Shown here piece after piece: positions 17,764 through 27,512 of a stretch of 54,719 nt of DNA. Each line of letters opens with the position of its first letter. Positions within the stretch are counted from its first letter, which is position 1. Position numbers and translations under genes: made by a program. Origin of the DNA: an uncultured SAR86 cluster bacterium. Its GTDB lineage: Bacteria > Pseudomonadota > Gammaproteobacteria > Magnimaribacterales > D2472. The notes under the pieces were generated by a model. That model was not told where the DNA came from. It saw nothing but the letters and a program-made list of their open reading frames with translations, and ran no database searches. The stretch covers positions 1 to 54,719 of the forward strand of contig CACJSU010000011.1 in the NCBI GenBank assembly GCA_902596165.1, written 5' to 3'.

Positions 17764-18645
17764 ATGACCAATCAAAATAAAAGAGTAATTTTAGTAACAG
17801 GAGCTAGCAGGGGAGTAGGCAAAGGTATTGCAGAAGGAATGGCCAGAAATGGAGATATCATTATATGTGCTGCCAGGAACCAAAAGAAAGGATCAACCGT
17901 CCAACAGTTTGGCTTTGAGATTAAAAGCAGCCTTGATGAAACAGTTGAAAAGATTAAGGCAAAGGATGCAAATGGCATCGCCTATTCAATTGATCTAAAC
18001 AATCAAAAAGAAATTTTAGAACTGTCTGGCTATATTGAAAAAGAGTTCGGTCAGCTAGACCTATTAGTTCACTCAGCCTGTCAGATCCATGATGATTTAG
18101 TGCAGCCAAAACCCTATTGGGAAAAATCTGTTGATCTTTGGTCATTGATGGATGTTGGACTTAAGTCTAATTATCTTTTATCACATGCATTAACCCCCTT
18201 GATGATTGAAAGCAAAGGCAAGTTAATAGTTCAAATTTCTTCTCATGGAGCTATGTGCTATATGCATGGGCCCATATATGGTGCACAAAAAGCTGGCATT
18301 GATAAAATGGCATTCGATATGGCCTATGATCTTAAGCCTCATGAAATTTGCTCATTATCCCTCTGGTCAGGAATAGTAAAAGATGAGAAAACTCAGAAGG
18401 TCAGCGAAATGCATGGAGAGCAATATGCAGAGTTTTTGAAAGGTGCTGCCAGTCAAGAATATGCTGGCTTGGTGATTAATGAGCTATATGATGATCCAAA
18501 ACTCATGACATTGTCAGGAAAAACACTACTGGCTGCAGAAGTTGGAAACCAATATGGAGTTGAAGATATAGATGATTGCACTCCTAAGAGCGATAGAGAA
18601 ACATTAGGCGGACCTAGAGATTTTTCAGAATCAGTGGTTTATTAA
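17764..18645 (+). CDS. Short-chain dehydrogenase/reductase, DHRS1-like
   Basis: A 293-residue SDR. The cofactor motif TGASRGVGKGIAEGMA is at the N-terminus and the catalytic YGAQKAG (Tyr-x3-Lys) follows a serine in VQISSHGA. The insertion LVQPKPYWEKSVDLW between cofactor and catalytic parts and the longer C-terminus resemble the DHRS1-type group, whose substrates include steroid and carbonyl compounds. The actual substrate is unknown. A good ribosome site (AGGAG, eight bases before ATG) supports the start. Its stop abuts rpmB convergently with no spacer. Confidence 0.85.
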   Translation: MTNQNKRVILVTGASRGVGKGIAEGMARNGDIIICAARNQKKGSTVQQFGFEIKSSLDETVEKIKAKDANGIAYSIDLNNQKEILELSGYIEKEFGQLDLLVHSACQIHDDLVQPKPYWEKSVDLWSLMDVGLKSNYLLSHALTPLMIESKGKLIVQISSHGAMCYMHGPIYGAQKAGIDKMAFDMAYDLKPHEICSLSLWSGIVKDEKTQKVSEMHGEQYAEFLKGAASQEYAGLVINELYDDPKLMTLSGKTLLAAEVGNQYGVEDIDDCTPKSDRETLGGPRDFSESVVY

Positions 18646-18882
18646 TTAGACTTTTTCGCCGCGAGATCTCATGTCTTTGAGAACCTCATCAATGCCTTTT
18701 TTATCTATGATGCGCATACCTTTAGTAGATAGCTTTAGAGTTACGAATCTGTTCTCTGACTCAACCCAAAATTTATGTGTATGAAGGTTGGGAAAGAACT
18801 TCCTTTTCACTCGGTTATTCGCATGGGAAACGTGATTGCCGCTTTGTGGCATCTTCCCTGTTACTTGACATACTTTACTCAT
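18646..18882 (-). CDS. rpmB: 50S ribosomal protein L28
   Basis: A 78-residue ribosomal protein; [23 protein letters not shown] and RRKFFPNLH-like [16 protein letters not shown] match bacterial L28. The gene normally precedes rpmG (L33) in gammaproteobacteria, but here the convergent SDR gene begins immediately after its stop, so rpmG is not adjacent. Confidence 0.97.
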   Translation of the reverse strand: MSKVCQVTGKMPQSGNHVSHANNRVKRKFFPNLHTHKFWVESENRFVTLKLSTKGMRIIDKKGIDEVLKDMRSRGEKV

Positions 18883-18936
18883 AGAAACGCGATTTTATAG
18901 GACATAGAGAGTCTTAGCAAGATAGAATGAACAAGA

Positions 18937-19431
18937 ATGAAAAATTTATTTTTACTTAGGCATGCTAAATCCAGTTGGGATAATGCAGCACTTGTAGATT
19001 TTAACCGCCCTTTATCAAAAAGAGGAATATCAAATGCAATTTTATTGTCTAAATACATACAAAAAAACAGCATTTCATTTGATTTAGTCCTATCTAGTCC
19101 CAGCGAAAGAACGCAATCAACTCTTGATCTAGTGTTAAGCTCTTTTGATTCTATTCCAACAACCACTTACAAAGAATCTATTTATCATGCATCAGCATCA
19201 AGCCTCTCTCAGTTAATTAAAGAGCAAGATGATGAGATAAACAATTTACTGATCATAGGGCATAATCCCGGTCTGCATATTCTCACAGAAACATTAACTA
19301 ATGAATCCATTGTAAAGTTTCCAACTTGTGCTTTTGTAAAAATTACTAATTTTAATTATTGGAAGGATATAGATGCTGGTATATTAAATCTCGAATCATT
19401 AATCACTCCCAAGGAACTCAAAAATGATTGA
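18937..19431 (+). CDS. sixA: Phosphohistidine phosphatase SixA
   Basis: A 164-residue histidine-phosphatase-superfamily protein. [11 protein letters not shown] carries the RHG-like catalytic motif of the SixA branch, [13 protein letters not shown] the second arginine, and IIGHNPGL the second catalytic histidine. In E. coli SixA dephosphorylates phosphohistidine in the nitrogen phosphotransferase system or ArcB. The stop overlaps the dut start by eight bases. Confidence 0.9.
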   Translation: MKNLFLLRHAKSSWDNAALVDFNRPLSKRGISNAILLSKYIQKNSISFDLVLSSPSERTQSTLDLVLSSFDSIPTTTYKESIYHASASSLSQLIKEQDDEINNLLIIGHNPGLHILTETLTNESIVKFPTCAFVKITNFNYWKDIDAGILNLESLITPKELKND

Positions 19432-19879
19432 TTTAAAGGTTAAAATTCTCAACCCACTTATAGGCGATTCTATTCCATTGCCAGAATATTCTACAGAAGG
19501 TTCAGCAGGTTTAGATTTAAGAGCATGTGTGGAGGAAAGTTTTACGCTAAAGCCTCAAGAGTGCAAATTAATTCCTTTAGGTTTTTCAATTTATATAGAA
19601 GATCCAACGCTGTCTGCTTTGGTAATTCCAAGATCTGGTCTTGGTTCGAAACATGGGATCGTTATGGGAAATTTAGTTGGTTTGATTGATTCTGACTATC
19701 AGGGGGAGCTTAAAGTGCCTCTCTGGAATAGATCTACAGAAGACTTTTTAGTCAGCAGTGGTGATAGGATTGCTCAAATGATTCTCGTACCAATTAAGCA
19801 GGCAAAATTAAGAGTAGTAGAGGATTTTTCAGAAACGGATAGAGGGACTAAAGGATTTGGTAGTTCGGGAGTTGAATAA
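19424..19879 (+). CDS. dut: dUTP diphosphatase
   Basis: Trimeric dUTPase hydrolysing dUTP to dUMP, limiting uracil incorporation into DNA. All five motifs are present: [41 protein letters not shown] and the C-terminal [10 protein letters not shown]. Length 151 matches. It overlaps sixA by eight bases and ends four bases before the convergent rpmE stop. Confidence 0.97.
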   Translation: MIDLKVKILNPLIGDSIPLPEYSTEGSAGLDLRACVEESFTLKPQECKLIPLGFSIYIEDPTLSALVIPRSGLGSKHGIVMGNLVGLIDSDYQGELKVPLWNRSTEDFLVSSGDRIAQMILVPIKQAKLRVVEDFSETDRGTKGFGSSGVE

Positions 19880-19883
19880 GAGC

Positions 19884-20333
19884 TTATTTATCTTCTTCGC
19901 TTTCGCTATCTGATTCAGTATCAGTTTCTGCTTCAGCATTATCATCAGAGACCTCATCTGCAGGAGCCTCCTCAACAACATCTTCAACAACTTCTTCGAC
20001 AGGGGCCTCTACTGCTTCATCTGCTATTTCTTCTTCAGTAACTTCCTCGGCTTTGGCTTCAGCTTTTTTAGATTTAGGTTTTGAAGCGCCTGATGCGCCA
20101 AAACGATCTTGGAATTTCTTCACTCTTCCACCAGAATCAAGCATTTTTTGTTTACCAGTATAGAAAGGATGTGAAGCTGATGAGACATCAAGCACATAAT
20201 ATGGGTATGTATTGCCATCTTCCCATTTCTTCGTTTGAGTCGTGCTAACAGTTGAAGGAATAAGAAAGTATTTATCTACTCCAACATCATGGAATAGTAC
20301 TTCACGGGTTTGAGGATGTATGCCTTTTTTCAT
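19884..20333 (-). CDS. rpmE2: 50S ribosomal protein L31 type B with a long acidic C-terminal tail
   Basis: Residues 1-80 match zinc-free L31 type B ([20 protein letters not shown], then [12 protein letters not shown] and [12 protein letters not shown], no cysteine). Type B proteins normally end near residue 85; this one continues to 149 with a tail rich in Glu, Asp, Ala and Ser, ending in [10 protein letters not shown] after a short basic stretch ([10 protein letters not shown]). The frame is continuous with no repeated DNA unit. The divergent priA neighbour is the usual one for rpmE. Confidence 0.9.
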   Translation of the reverse strand: MKKGIHPQTREVLFHDVGVDKYFLIPSTVSTTQTKKWEDGNTYPYYVLDVSSASHPFYTGKQKMLDSGGRVKKFQDRFGASGASKPKSKKAEAKAEEVTEEEIADEAVEAPVEEVVEDVVEEAPADEVSDDNAEAETDTESDSESEEDK

Positions 20334-20390
20334 ATTAAAATAAATTTTGGATGAGCACTATAACAAATACAGGTAGGTTTACAAATACAT

Positions 20391-22367
20391 ATGAGTAAAT
20401 TTTTTTACAATGTCGCTATAGCTGTCCCACTAAGGCAAATCTTTACCTATCACTCAAATCAGCAGATTATTCCTGGCACTAGAGTGGCTGTTAAATTTGG
20501 CAGAACTAATAAGCTGGGCATAGTGACAGAGGCCATTAATGAGACCAACATTAAAACTAAACCCATTCATATAGTGTTAGATGATTTGCCAATTTTTTCT
20601 AAAACTGAGCTCAAAATTTTTCAATGGGCGTCTGATTATTATTTGCATCCAATAGGTGAAGTAATTAACTCCTTTTTGCCAACAAATCTCAGACAAACAA
20701 AGAATACTTTTGAGGCTGAAACGATTGAGGGCAATAAAGAAATCATAGAACAGAACTCAGAGTTTGAAACAACTCTCAATTCTGAACAGATTAAAGCTGT
20801 AAAGTTTTTGAATGAATTAAAAGGATTCATGCCAACCCTTTTACATGGAGTAACAGGCTCGGGCAAGACAGAAGTTTACATAAGATGCATTTATGAACAA
20901 TTATTAAACAATAAATCGGTCTTGGTTTTAGCTCCTGAAATTGCTTTAACCCCTCAACTGGAAAGCAGGGTTAAAGATCAATTTGGAGATTTGGTAGGGG
21001 TTTACCATTCCAAAATGACACCATCTGCTCGATATAAAACTTGGAAAAAATTTCGTAGTGGTGAGATTAAAGTAATTATTGGCACGCGCTCTGCTGCAAT
21101 GATACCAGCACCAAAGCTTGGACTCATTGTTGTTGATGAAGAGCATGACTCTTCATACAAACAACAAGAAGGCTTTAAATTTTCTGCAAGAGACATTGCA
21201 ATTAAAAGAGCACAGATAATAAAAATCCCAATTATCTTAGGTTCGGCCACTCCATCCCTAAGAACACTTAAACTGGTTGAAGAGAAGAAATTTAAAACTA
21301 TCAGCTTAACTAAAAGAGTCACCCAAAAAAACCCGCCAAAATTTACTATCCTCGATATTAATGATGTGCAGTTAGTTAGCGGTTTAGCTCCTCAGGCAAT
21401 AGAGGCCATAAGTCAAACCTTAAAGCAAAAAAAACAAGCCATGATATTTATTAATCGGCGAGGCTTTGCGCCGCAATTTATATGTTCTTATTGTGACTGG
21501 AAAGCCATGTGTAATAGTTGTGATTCAAGCTTAGTATTTCATCATCAAGCCGCTCGATTGATTTGTCATCGCTGTGATTCAGCTTTTGGTGTACCAACTC
21601 ACTGTCCAAACTGCTCCAAGGCGCAACTCTCTTTTCTTGGCACAGGCACCGAGCAACTTGAGGAAACATTAAAAGAACTTTTTCCCAAGATATCTATTCA
21701 TAGAATGGATCGAGACTCAACAACAAAGGCTGGTTCTTTGGAAACACTACTCTCAGAAATAAATAATTCTGATACAGGCATTCTGATAGGCACACAAATG
21801 TTAATTAAGGGGCATGATTTTCCAAATTTAGAGTTAGTTGTAGCTGTCGATATTGATCAAGGCATCACAAGCTTAAACTCATCCGCTGTAGAGGAAATGG
21901 GGCAGCAACTGATTCAAGTCGCCGGAAGGGCGGGACGTTCATATGGCAATGCAACCGTCTTGGTTCAATCTAGGTATGTGAACGATCAAAATTTATTGCA
22001 GTTAAAGAGTGGAAATTATTTAAATTTTGCTAAATCTTTAATGAAGCAACGCCAATTAACCAATCAACCCCCATATATTTTTGAAGCAAGCATCAAAGCC
22101 TCATCACCAAAAGCTCAAACTAATATAGAAATGTTGAATCATGCAAAGCAATTTATAGATTCGAGCAAGTGTCTGCTCATTGGTCCCATTCCAGCTATAC
22201 AATCTAAGGTTAGAGGCTCTTATAATCATCATTTACTTATTCAAGCTAATACAAGAACCCGTCTAAATAAACTTTTAGCTCATTTATCACATTCTCTTTC
22301 TAAAGATAAAAACAATATTTCCAAGAAGGTTCGCTGGGGTATCAATGTTGATCCGCTAGAGTTTTAA
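20391..22367 (+). CDS. priA: Primosomal protein N' (PriA helicase)
   Basis: 3'-to-5' helicase that restarts stalled replication forks. The helicase core shows Walker A GVTGSGKTEVY, VVDEEHDSSYKQQ (DEEH) and GSATPSL, then eight zinc-ligand cysteines in four CxxC pairs (CSYC, CNSC, CHRC, CPNC) and motif GTEQLEETL. At 658 residues it is shorter than E. coli PriA (732), mainly in the N-terminal DNA-binding part. The start at 20391 gives MSKFFYNVAIAVPL, the usual PriA N-terminus. Four-base convergent overlap with the next gene. Confidence 0.96.
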   Translation: MSKFFYNVAIAVPLRQIFTYHSNQQIIPGTRVAVKFGRTNKLGIVTEAINETNIKTKPIHIVLDDLPIFSKTELKIFQWASDYYLHPIGEVINSFLPTNLRQTKNTFEAETIEGNKEIIEQNSEFETTLNSEQIKAVKFLNELKGFMPTLLHGVTGSGKTEVYIRCIYEQLLNNKSVLVLAPEIALTPQLESRVKDQFGDLVGVYHSKMTPSARYKTWKKFRSGEIKVIIGTRSAAMIPAPKLGLIVVDEEHDSSYKQQEGFKFSARDIAIKRAQIIKIPIILGSATPSLRTLKLVEEKKFKTISLTKRVTQKNPPKFTILDINDVQLVSGLAPQAIEAISQTLKQKKQAMIFINRRGFAPQFICSYCDWKAMCNSCDSSLVFHHQAARLICHRCDSAFGVPTHCPNCSKAQLSFLGTGTEQLEETLKELFPKISIHRMDRDSTTKAGSLETLLSEINNSDTGILIGTQMLIKGHDFPNLELVVAVDIDQGITSLNSSAVEEMGQQLIQVAGRAGRSYGNATVLVQSRYVNDQNLLQLKSGNYLNFAKSLMKQRQLTNQPPYIFEASIKASSPKAQTNIEMLNHAKQFIDSSKCLLIGPIPAIQSKVRGSYNHHLLIQANTRTRLNKLLAHLSHSLSKDKNNISKKVRWGINVDPLEF

Positions 22368-23227
22368 ATATTGAAAGTTTGACCTACCAATTCTTCTGAT
22401 AGGCTCCAAAGCTTGTGTGCTTCTTCAAGATTCTTTGAGTAATTAGATGATTTATGTATTTTTGAATCAACAAAGTATTCACCTGTCACCCCATCATTTT
22501 GTTTGGTTGCAAGATAGATAATGCTTTCAGCTCCTTTTAATGGTGATCTAAAAAATGGCCTTAGAATTAATCTTAGGGGTTTGCTATACCAAGCTTTATT
22601 TTGGCTACCAAGTGAAGTATTTACACCTCCTGGGTGGATAGCATTAATTGAAATATTCTCTGTAGATAGTTTAATTGCAAGGTATCTTGTGAAAAGTAAG
22701 TTTGCTAGTTTTGATTGTCCATAAGGTCTTAAGCCTTGCCCAAAATTATTTTTAAAATTTATATCTTCCCATTGCATTTTTTTTACAAATGAATGAGCAG
22801 CAGATGAGACATTCACAATCCTTGTCTCATTTTCACCTTTTAATTTATGGAGAAGCAGATTTGTAAAGAGAAAATATCCAAGGTGGTTGATTGCAAATGT
22901 ATTTTCAATGCCCTCACTGGTTTCATGATATGAAGTATTTACAACACCAGCATTGTTGATGAGCACATCAATTTCCCCACATAAATCATTAATTTCATCC
23001 GCACATTTTTTAATGGAATCTTGTTTTGAAAAATCACAATACACTGAATGAACTTGAGTATCTGGGGATAGGGCTTTAATTTCAGCAAGAAGCTCGTTAG
23101 CAAGATCTTGATTTCGATAGGTAAACAATAGCTGAGGATTTTCTTTAGACAGTTCAATGGCTGCAGCTTTTCCTATACCATTTGTTGCACCTGAAATAAC
23201 AATTGTTTTATTTTTTAGATTCCACAT
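22364..23227 (-). CDS. Short-chain dehydrogenase, retinol dehydrogenase-like
   Basis: A 287-residue SDR. TGATNGIGKAAAIELS binds the cofactor, NNAGV and NVSSAAHSF are conserved, and YGQSKLANLLFTRYLA carries the catalytic Tyr-Lys pair. The YxxSKLAN pattern and overall length resemble the RDH11/WWOX-type group acting on lipophilic alcohols. It begins on the base where amiC ends and is probably cotranscribed with amiC and tsaE. Substrate unknown. Confidence 0.87.
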   Translation of the reverse strand: MWNLKNKTIVISGATNGIGKAAAIELSKENPQLLFTYRNQDLANELLAEIKALSPDTQVHSVYCDFSKQDSIKKCADEINDLCGEIDVLINNAGVVNTSYHETSEGIENTFAINHLGYFLFTNLLLHKLKGENETRIVNVSSAAHSFVKKMQWEDINFKNNFGQGLRPYGQSKLANLLFTRYLAIKLSTENISINAIHPGGVNTSLGSQNKAWYSKPLRLILRPFFRSPLKGAESIIYLATKQNDGVTGEYFVDSKIHKSSNYSKNLEEAHKLWSLSEELVGQTFNI

Positions 23228-24504
23228 TAGATATATATTTGAATTACTTGACCAGGATAAATGCTTTTATTTTTTAAGTTATTCCAATTGACTATTTCAT
23301 CAATGGTAACACCAAAACGAATAGCAATTTCTGAAATTACATCGCCTTTTTGGATTTCATAGTCAACAAATTTTGGCAGAGATGCCATGAAAGTATTTGG
23401 CTTGGGTTTAACTTTAAAATAGTTATGAATCCCCAAAAAAATGCTTCTGGCAATCATTCTCCTGCCTGCCTTGCCCTCCAATCTTCTTGCATCATCAGGA
23501 TTTGTAATAAATCCAGACTCTATAAGGACTGAAGGTATGTCAATCGATTTTAATACCCTGAAATCAGCAAACTCTACATTTGGTTTATGCATCTTTGTAT
23601 AAGGATCTCTTTTTAATTGTTCTAAAATTTTTTCTGCTAAGATGATGCTGTTATCTATCTTAGCCTCGTATGCTATTTGATAAAGAGTTCTAGCTGCATC
23701 TTCATCAAAATCTCTCACATCCAGTTTACCAATCTTTGATTTTACTTCTGGGCTAGTGGTTAATTTATTTTTTGAAAGGGTTGCAGCTGTAATTGAGGAA
23801 GCCTCTTCTGACCATACATAAACAGATGCGCCCTTAACTGAGGATAGTCTAAAGCCATCAGCATGAATTGAAACAAATAAATCAGCACCAAGTTTTCTTG
23901 CATTTTGATATCTATCATCCAGGCCCACATATCGATCATCTGATCTGATCATTACTGGCTTATATCCATAGGTATTTTTAAGGGTGCGCTCTAATTCTCT
24001 CGCAATTAAAAGTGTCACATCTTTTTCTAGAATGTTTTTACCAACTGACCCTGGGTCTCTTCCTCCATGACCTGCATCTATTGCTACAATAATGTCCCTT
24101 AGATTTTTTGAGATTTTTTTATCTCTTTTGATCTCTAGAATTAAATCAACTCGATCCTTGAATTTAACTTGCCAAGGTTTTTTCCAATACACAGATCCCT
24201 TTAAATCAATCACAATTCGTGTAGTACTGCCAACCTCACTAGCTCTGATAAGTTTTATGGGAGAGAATGATGAGGGTTTAATTGGATCATTAAGAGAGAC
24301 ATTTTTTAAATCAATCACAATCCTTGAAGGGTCATCTAGGGCATATGAATTAATTAAAGCAACCTTGTCTAAGTTAAATACTATTTTTAAGTTGCCAGAT
24401 TCAAGCTCAGAAATATTACTAAAAGATACTCGATTGGAAGCTTCTAATGTAATAGTACAAATGCAAAGAATTGCAAGGAGAAATCTGAATTTATTCATTT
24501 TCAT
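23227..24504 (-). CDS. amiC: N-acetylmuramoyl-L-alanine amidase with AMIN and LysM domains (AmiB/AmiC type)
   Basis: Periplasmic zinc amidase that splits daughter-cell peptidoglycan. After a signal peptide (MKMNKFRFLLAILCICTIT) come an AMIN domain (about 25-125), an Amidase_3 domain with IVAIDAGHGGRDPGS, SIHADGF and the catalytic glutamate in LIESGFITN, and one C-terminal LysM repeat (YEIQKGDVISEIAIRFGVT). I chose the ATG at 24504, within tsaE; ATG 24498 is equally possible and an upstream TTG/ATG extension to 24528 is less likely. The tsaE-amiC order matches E. coli yjeE-amiB; mutL and miaA do not follow. Confidence 0.93.
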   Translation of the reverse strand: MKMNKFRFLLAILCICTITLEASNRVSFSNISELESGNLKIVFNLDKVALINSYALDDPSRIVIDLKNVSLNDPIKPSSFSPIKLIRASEVGSTTRIVIDLKGSVYWKKPWQVKFKDRVDLILEIKRDKKISKNLRDIIVAIDAGHGGRDPGSVGKNILEKDVTLLIARELERTLKNTYGYKPVMIRSDDRYVGLDDRYQNARKLGADLFVSIHADGFRLSSVKGASVYVWSEEASSITAATLSKNKLTTSPEVKSKIGKLDVRDFDEDAARTLYQIAYEAKIDNSIILAEKILEQLKRDPYTKMHKPNVEFADFRVLKSIDIPSVLIESGFITNPDDARRLEGKAGRRMIARSIFLGIHNYFKVKPKPNTFMASLPKFVDYEIQKGDVISEIAIRFGVTIDEIVNWNNLKNKSIYPGQVIQIYI

Positions 24505-24961
24505 AATAAGTTTTAATACTGGATTCAATATTATTATCCTTGCATTCTATTGAGGCATGTCTTGCCTGATTGTCATGCTCCAGATCGATTATAACGTCCA
24601 CATTTCTATCTGTCTGAAGATTTTCTGGCCACTCAATAAAAATAATTTTTGGCATACCAATCTCTCTATCAAGATTTAATACTTCTACATCCTCAGTGGA
24701 ATTTATTCTATATAGATCAATGTGCAATAATAGCCTTCCATCAATTTCATACTCTTCACACAAGGTGTATGAGGGACTGGTAACCACATCTCTCCAATTT
24801 AAATTTTGTAAAACGCCCCTCACCAGGGTAGTTTTTCCAGCTCCCAAATTACCATTTAAATGAATCTCAAAATTTTTAAAATCAAGATTCTTAATAGCGC
24901 TTCCAATAGCTGCACCTAAAAGTAATGTATTGGACTCGTTTTTTAATCTTAGTTTAAGCAT
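24491..24961 (-). CDS. tsaE: tRNA threonylcarbamoyladenosine biosynthesis ATPase TsaE
   Basis: ATPase of the TsaBDE complex that makes t6A37 in ANN-decoding tRNAs. The P-loop LNGNLGAGKTTLVRGVL, SPSYTLCEEY and IDLYRI motifs and 156-residue length are characteristic. It overlaps amiC by a few bases and follows nnr by six bases, the conserved yjeF-yjeE-ami order. Confidence 0.95.
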   Translation of the reverse strand: MLKLRLKNESNTLLLGAAIGSAIKNLDFKNFEIHLNGNLGAGKTTLVRGVLQNLNWRDVVTSPSYTLCEEYEIDGRLLLHIDLYRINSTEDVEVLNLDREIGMPKIIFIEWPENLQTDRNVDVIIDLEHDNQARHASIECKDNNIESSIKTYYENE

Positions 24962-24967
24962 TAAATA

Positions 24968-26437
24968 TTAATTCAGGAATTTTCTTATATAAGGAATCAG
25001 CTCGCCAGCAGCTAAACCTATTTTGCCGACATCTTTGGCAAACTCTTCACCAGCCTGAGCATGTATTCCAACGCCCGTTATTGCAGCATCAATTGGAGCT
25101 AATCCCTGAGCCATTAATGACCCAATAACTCCAGAGAGAACATCACCAGAGCCGGCAACAGCTAATTCCGGACCTCCAGAAGAACATAGATAGACATTAC
25201 TTTTATCGCAAACAATTGTTCCATTGCCTTTAAGTACGATGATGCAACCATATTTTTTCTGCAATTCTTTTGCCGATTTAATTCGATTTTTTTGAACTTC
25301 TTTTGCAGTGATCTGCAACATTTCTGCCGCCTCACCAGGATGAGGAGTAAGCACTGTTTGACTGTGAAGTGTTATTTTAGAAAAAGTTTCATGGGCTAGC
25401 AATCTAAGAGCTCCTGCGTCTAACAGGGTAGGGGTTTCATTATCTGTTACAGAGTAAAGAAGCTTGTAAAGTATCTGTTCTGACCAGTAGTTTTCAAATA
25501 AACCAGGACCTGCTACAACTGCATCAGGCCATTCTAAGTTAGCCTCTAGATCTTGAGCATTATCAGCACCAGATACCATTACTTCTGGATTTTTTGCAAG
25601 GCTTGCAGAGACGTGAGATTTTCTAGTCAGCAATCTTACAAGTCCTGCTCCAGTTTTTAGCCCAGACTCTGAGGACATAATGCCAGCCCCACCAAAACCT
25701 TCGTCTCCAGCAATTATCAAAAGCTTGCCATGATCACCTTTATGCGCATTCTCTTTTCTTATTGGGATATTTTTTTTGATATCCTCAAAAGAGAATTCGT
25801 TCACTGCTGGGCTTACATTTTTATTCATACTAAGTCCAAGATCTTTTAAAATTAGCTTGCCACAATAATTTTTACCTTCATTAATTCGCTGTCCAAGCTT
25901 ATAACCAATAAAGGTAATTGTTTTATCTGCATTAAAACATGCTTTAGAAATTTCTCCAGTATTAGAGTCAATTCCAGTAGGAACATCTATCGCTACTTTA
26001 GATTCAAATTTATCACAGATCGATAATATTTCTTCTAACTTTCTACTCAAATCTATTCTTCCTCCTATTCCAAATATTGCATCTACTACAACTGTTGAGC
26101 TGGGAATATTTTTAAGTGCTTTTGGGCTAACAAATTCTGAATTTTTTGCCTTATTAAATGCATGCTCGCATAAGGGAGATTTTTTTGTATCGTCTAGCAC
26201 ATCTATAAATTTGACACGTTTTTTTAATTTGCCTAGACCCATGCCTATGAAATATCCATCGCCACCATTATTGCCAGGCCCACATAAAATCAAGAAATCA
26301 GAAGATGAGTAAGTTTTGTTTAATATCTCAACAGACTGCCTAGCAGCCTCTATCATTGCAAGCAGGTCATCACCTTTTTTAATAAAAGAATTTTTCTCGA
26401 AATCTTTAACTTGTTCCGCAGTATAAATACTAATCAC
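24968..26437 (-). CDS. nnr: Bifunctional NAD(P)H-hydrate epimerase/dehydratase
   Basis: Repairs hydrated NAD(P)H. The N-terminal YjeF_N epimerase (about 1-215) contains LCGPGNNGGDGYFIG and VDAIFGIG. The C-terminal ADP/ATP-dependent dehydratase (about 225-489) contains GDEGFGGAGIMSSE, LTPHPGEAAEML and AVAGSGDVLSGVIG with the catalytic aspartate. The length is typical of the fused form. Its start overlaps the 3' end of the paraoxonase-like gene by eight bases. Confidence 0.95.
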   Translation of the reverse strand: MISIYTAEQVKDFEKNSFIKKGDDLLAMIEAARQSVEILNKTYSSSDFLILCGPGNNGGDGYFIGMGLGKLKKRVKFIDVLDDTKKSPLCEHAFNKAKNSEFVSPKALKNIPSSTVVVDAIFGIGGRIDLSRKLEEILSICDKFESKVAIDVPTGIDSNTGEISKACFNADKTITFIGYKLGQRINEGKNYCGKLILKDLGLSMNKNVSPAVNEFSFEDIKKNIPIRKENAHKGDHGKLLIIAGDEGFGGAGIMSSESGLKTGAGLVRLLTRKSHVSASLAKNPEVMVSGADNAQDLEANLEWPDAVVAGPGLFENYWSEQILYKLLYSVTDNETPTLLDAGALRLLAHETFSKITLHSQTVLTPHPGEAAEMLQITAKEVQKNRIKSAKELQKKYGCIIVLKGNGTIVCDKSNVYLCSSGGPELAVAGSGDVLSGVIGSLMAQGLAPIDAAITGVGIHAQAGEEFAKDVGKIGLAAGELIPYIRKFLN

Positions 26438-27512
26438 TAATAGATAGACTTCCTTCCGCTAATCTGTCTGAGTGGTAAGAGCCAATCCACAAGGATCCAT
26501 TATGGGGCAGGCCAACTGTTCCAACCCCCATATTAGTGCTCTTAAATTTAAAGGACTCAACCAATGAAAGGTCTAACAAAGATAGTTTGTTAACTGAAAA
26601 TGGAAGAGTGCAATTTACAACTTCGCCACACCCTAAAGATTCTGTAACTGAGTGATCATGATTAGTAACCCACGCAAAGCCATCCTCAATAATTACATTG
26701 TCAGGTGAATTGTGTTTATAGACTCCTAAAGATTTTTTTGAACCTAAGTCAAACAGAACAGTCTTATCCCCAAGGTTATAATTTACAATTAGATTATTAT
26801 TTTTTTGATCTAATGCAATGCCATTTGGAAAAGACCCAGCCGTGTAGTTTAATTCCTCGAGCTTATTATCTTGAGTCCATTTTACAACCATGCCTGTATC
26901 TGATTTTGCAAATACATTCCACAAGGCTTTGATTAACGAAAAGTCAGATTCGAACATATGAGAGGCATAGAAGTTTCCAGATGTATCTAAGGAAACATCA
27001 TTGAAATAATATTGGCCATCCACATCGATACAGCCCTTCCACTCAAGCATCCAGTTATTTTTTTGAAATAACTCAAACATTTCTATGCTTTCATTGGGAT
27101 AGTGACTAACAACTGCAAGCTGCAGCTTTCCATCTTTTCTTTGAACTAAATCAATGCCATGTGGGCCAAATGGAATATTTGGATCTCTGAAGCAGTCCTC
27201 GGAGCCCCATTCATTTTTACCAAAAGTTATTTTTGCACTAGTTCTAGTTTTATCTGTTAAATTAAAAAAGCTTAATTTACCAGATGTCATTTCAACCAAT
27301 GGCGCCATTCCCCCAAACTCAGCCACAATTAAAAAATTGCCATCTGGGGTAAGAGCCAAATCTTCAGGATTCATAAAATCACAATAGACCTTTAGCTCTT
27401 CATTACTTTGACACCCATCTAGAGGTTCAATATTGTTGTTATTTCCAAGCCATAAAAATGCAATAACACTTAATGAAAGTGTTCCTAGAATAGCTATTGT
27501 TCTTTTTTTCAT
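26430..27512 (-). CDS. Paraoxonase-like (PON/arylesterase) beta-propeller protein with N-terminal anchor
   Basis: A 360-residue protein with one N-terminal hydrophobic segment (residues 5-22). Spacing of calcium and catalytic residues follows paraoxonase: H118 in GPHGID, H137 in VVSHYPNES, N171 in FNDVS, N230 in FPNGIA and D271-N272 in SPDNVI correspond to PON1 H115, H134, N168, N224 and D269-N270. A lactonase or arylesterase acting in the periplasm or at the membrane is the best guess; SMP-30-like propellers are the alternative. The ATG at 27512 overlaps the preceding stop (ATGA) and has a GGAGG-type site 9-13 bases upstream. Confidence 0.8.
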   Translation of the reverse strand: MKKRTIAILGTLSLSVIAFLWLGNNNNIEPLDGCQSNEELKVYCDFMNPEDLALTPDGNFLIVAEFGGMAPLVEMTSGKLSFFNLTDKTRTSAKITFGKNEWGSEDCFRDPNIPFGPHGIDLVQRKDGKLQLAVVSHYPNESIEMFELFQKNNWMLEWKGCIDVDGQYYFNDVSLDTSGNFYASHMFESDFSLIKALWNVFAKSDTGMVVKWTQDNKLEELNYTAGSFPNGIALDQKNNNLIVNYNLGDKTVLFDLGSKKSLGVYKHNSPDNVIIEDGFAWVTNHDHSVTESLGCGEVVNCTLPFSVNKLSLLDLSLVESFKFKSTNMGVGTVGLPHNGSLWIGSYHSDRLAEGSLSISD

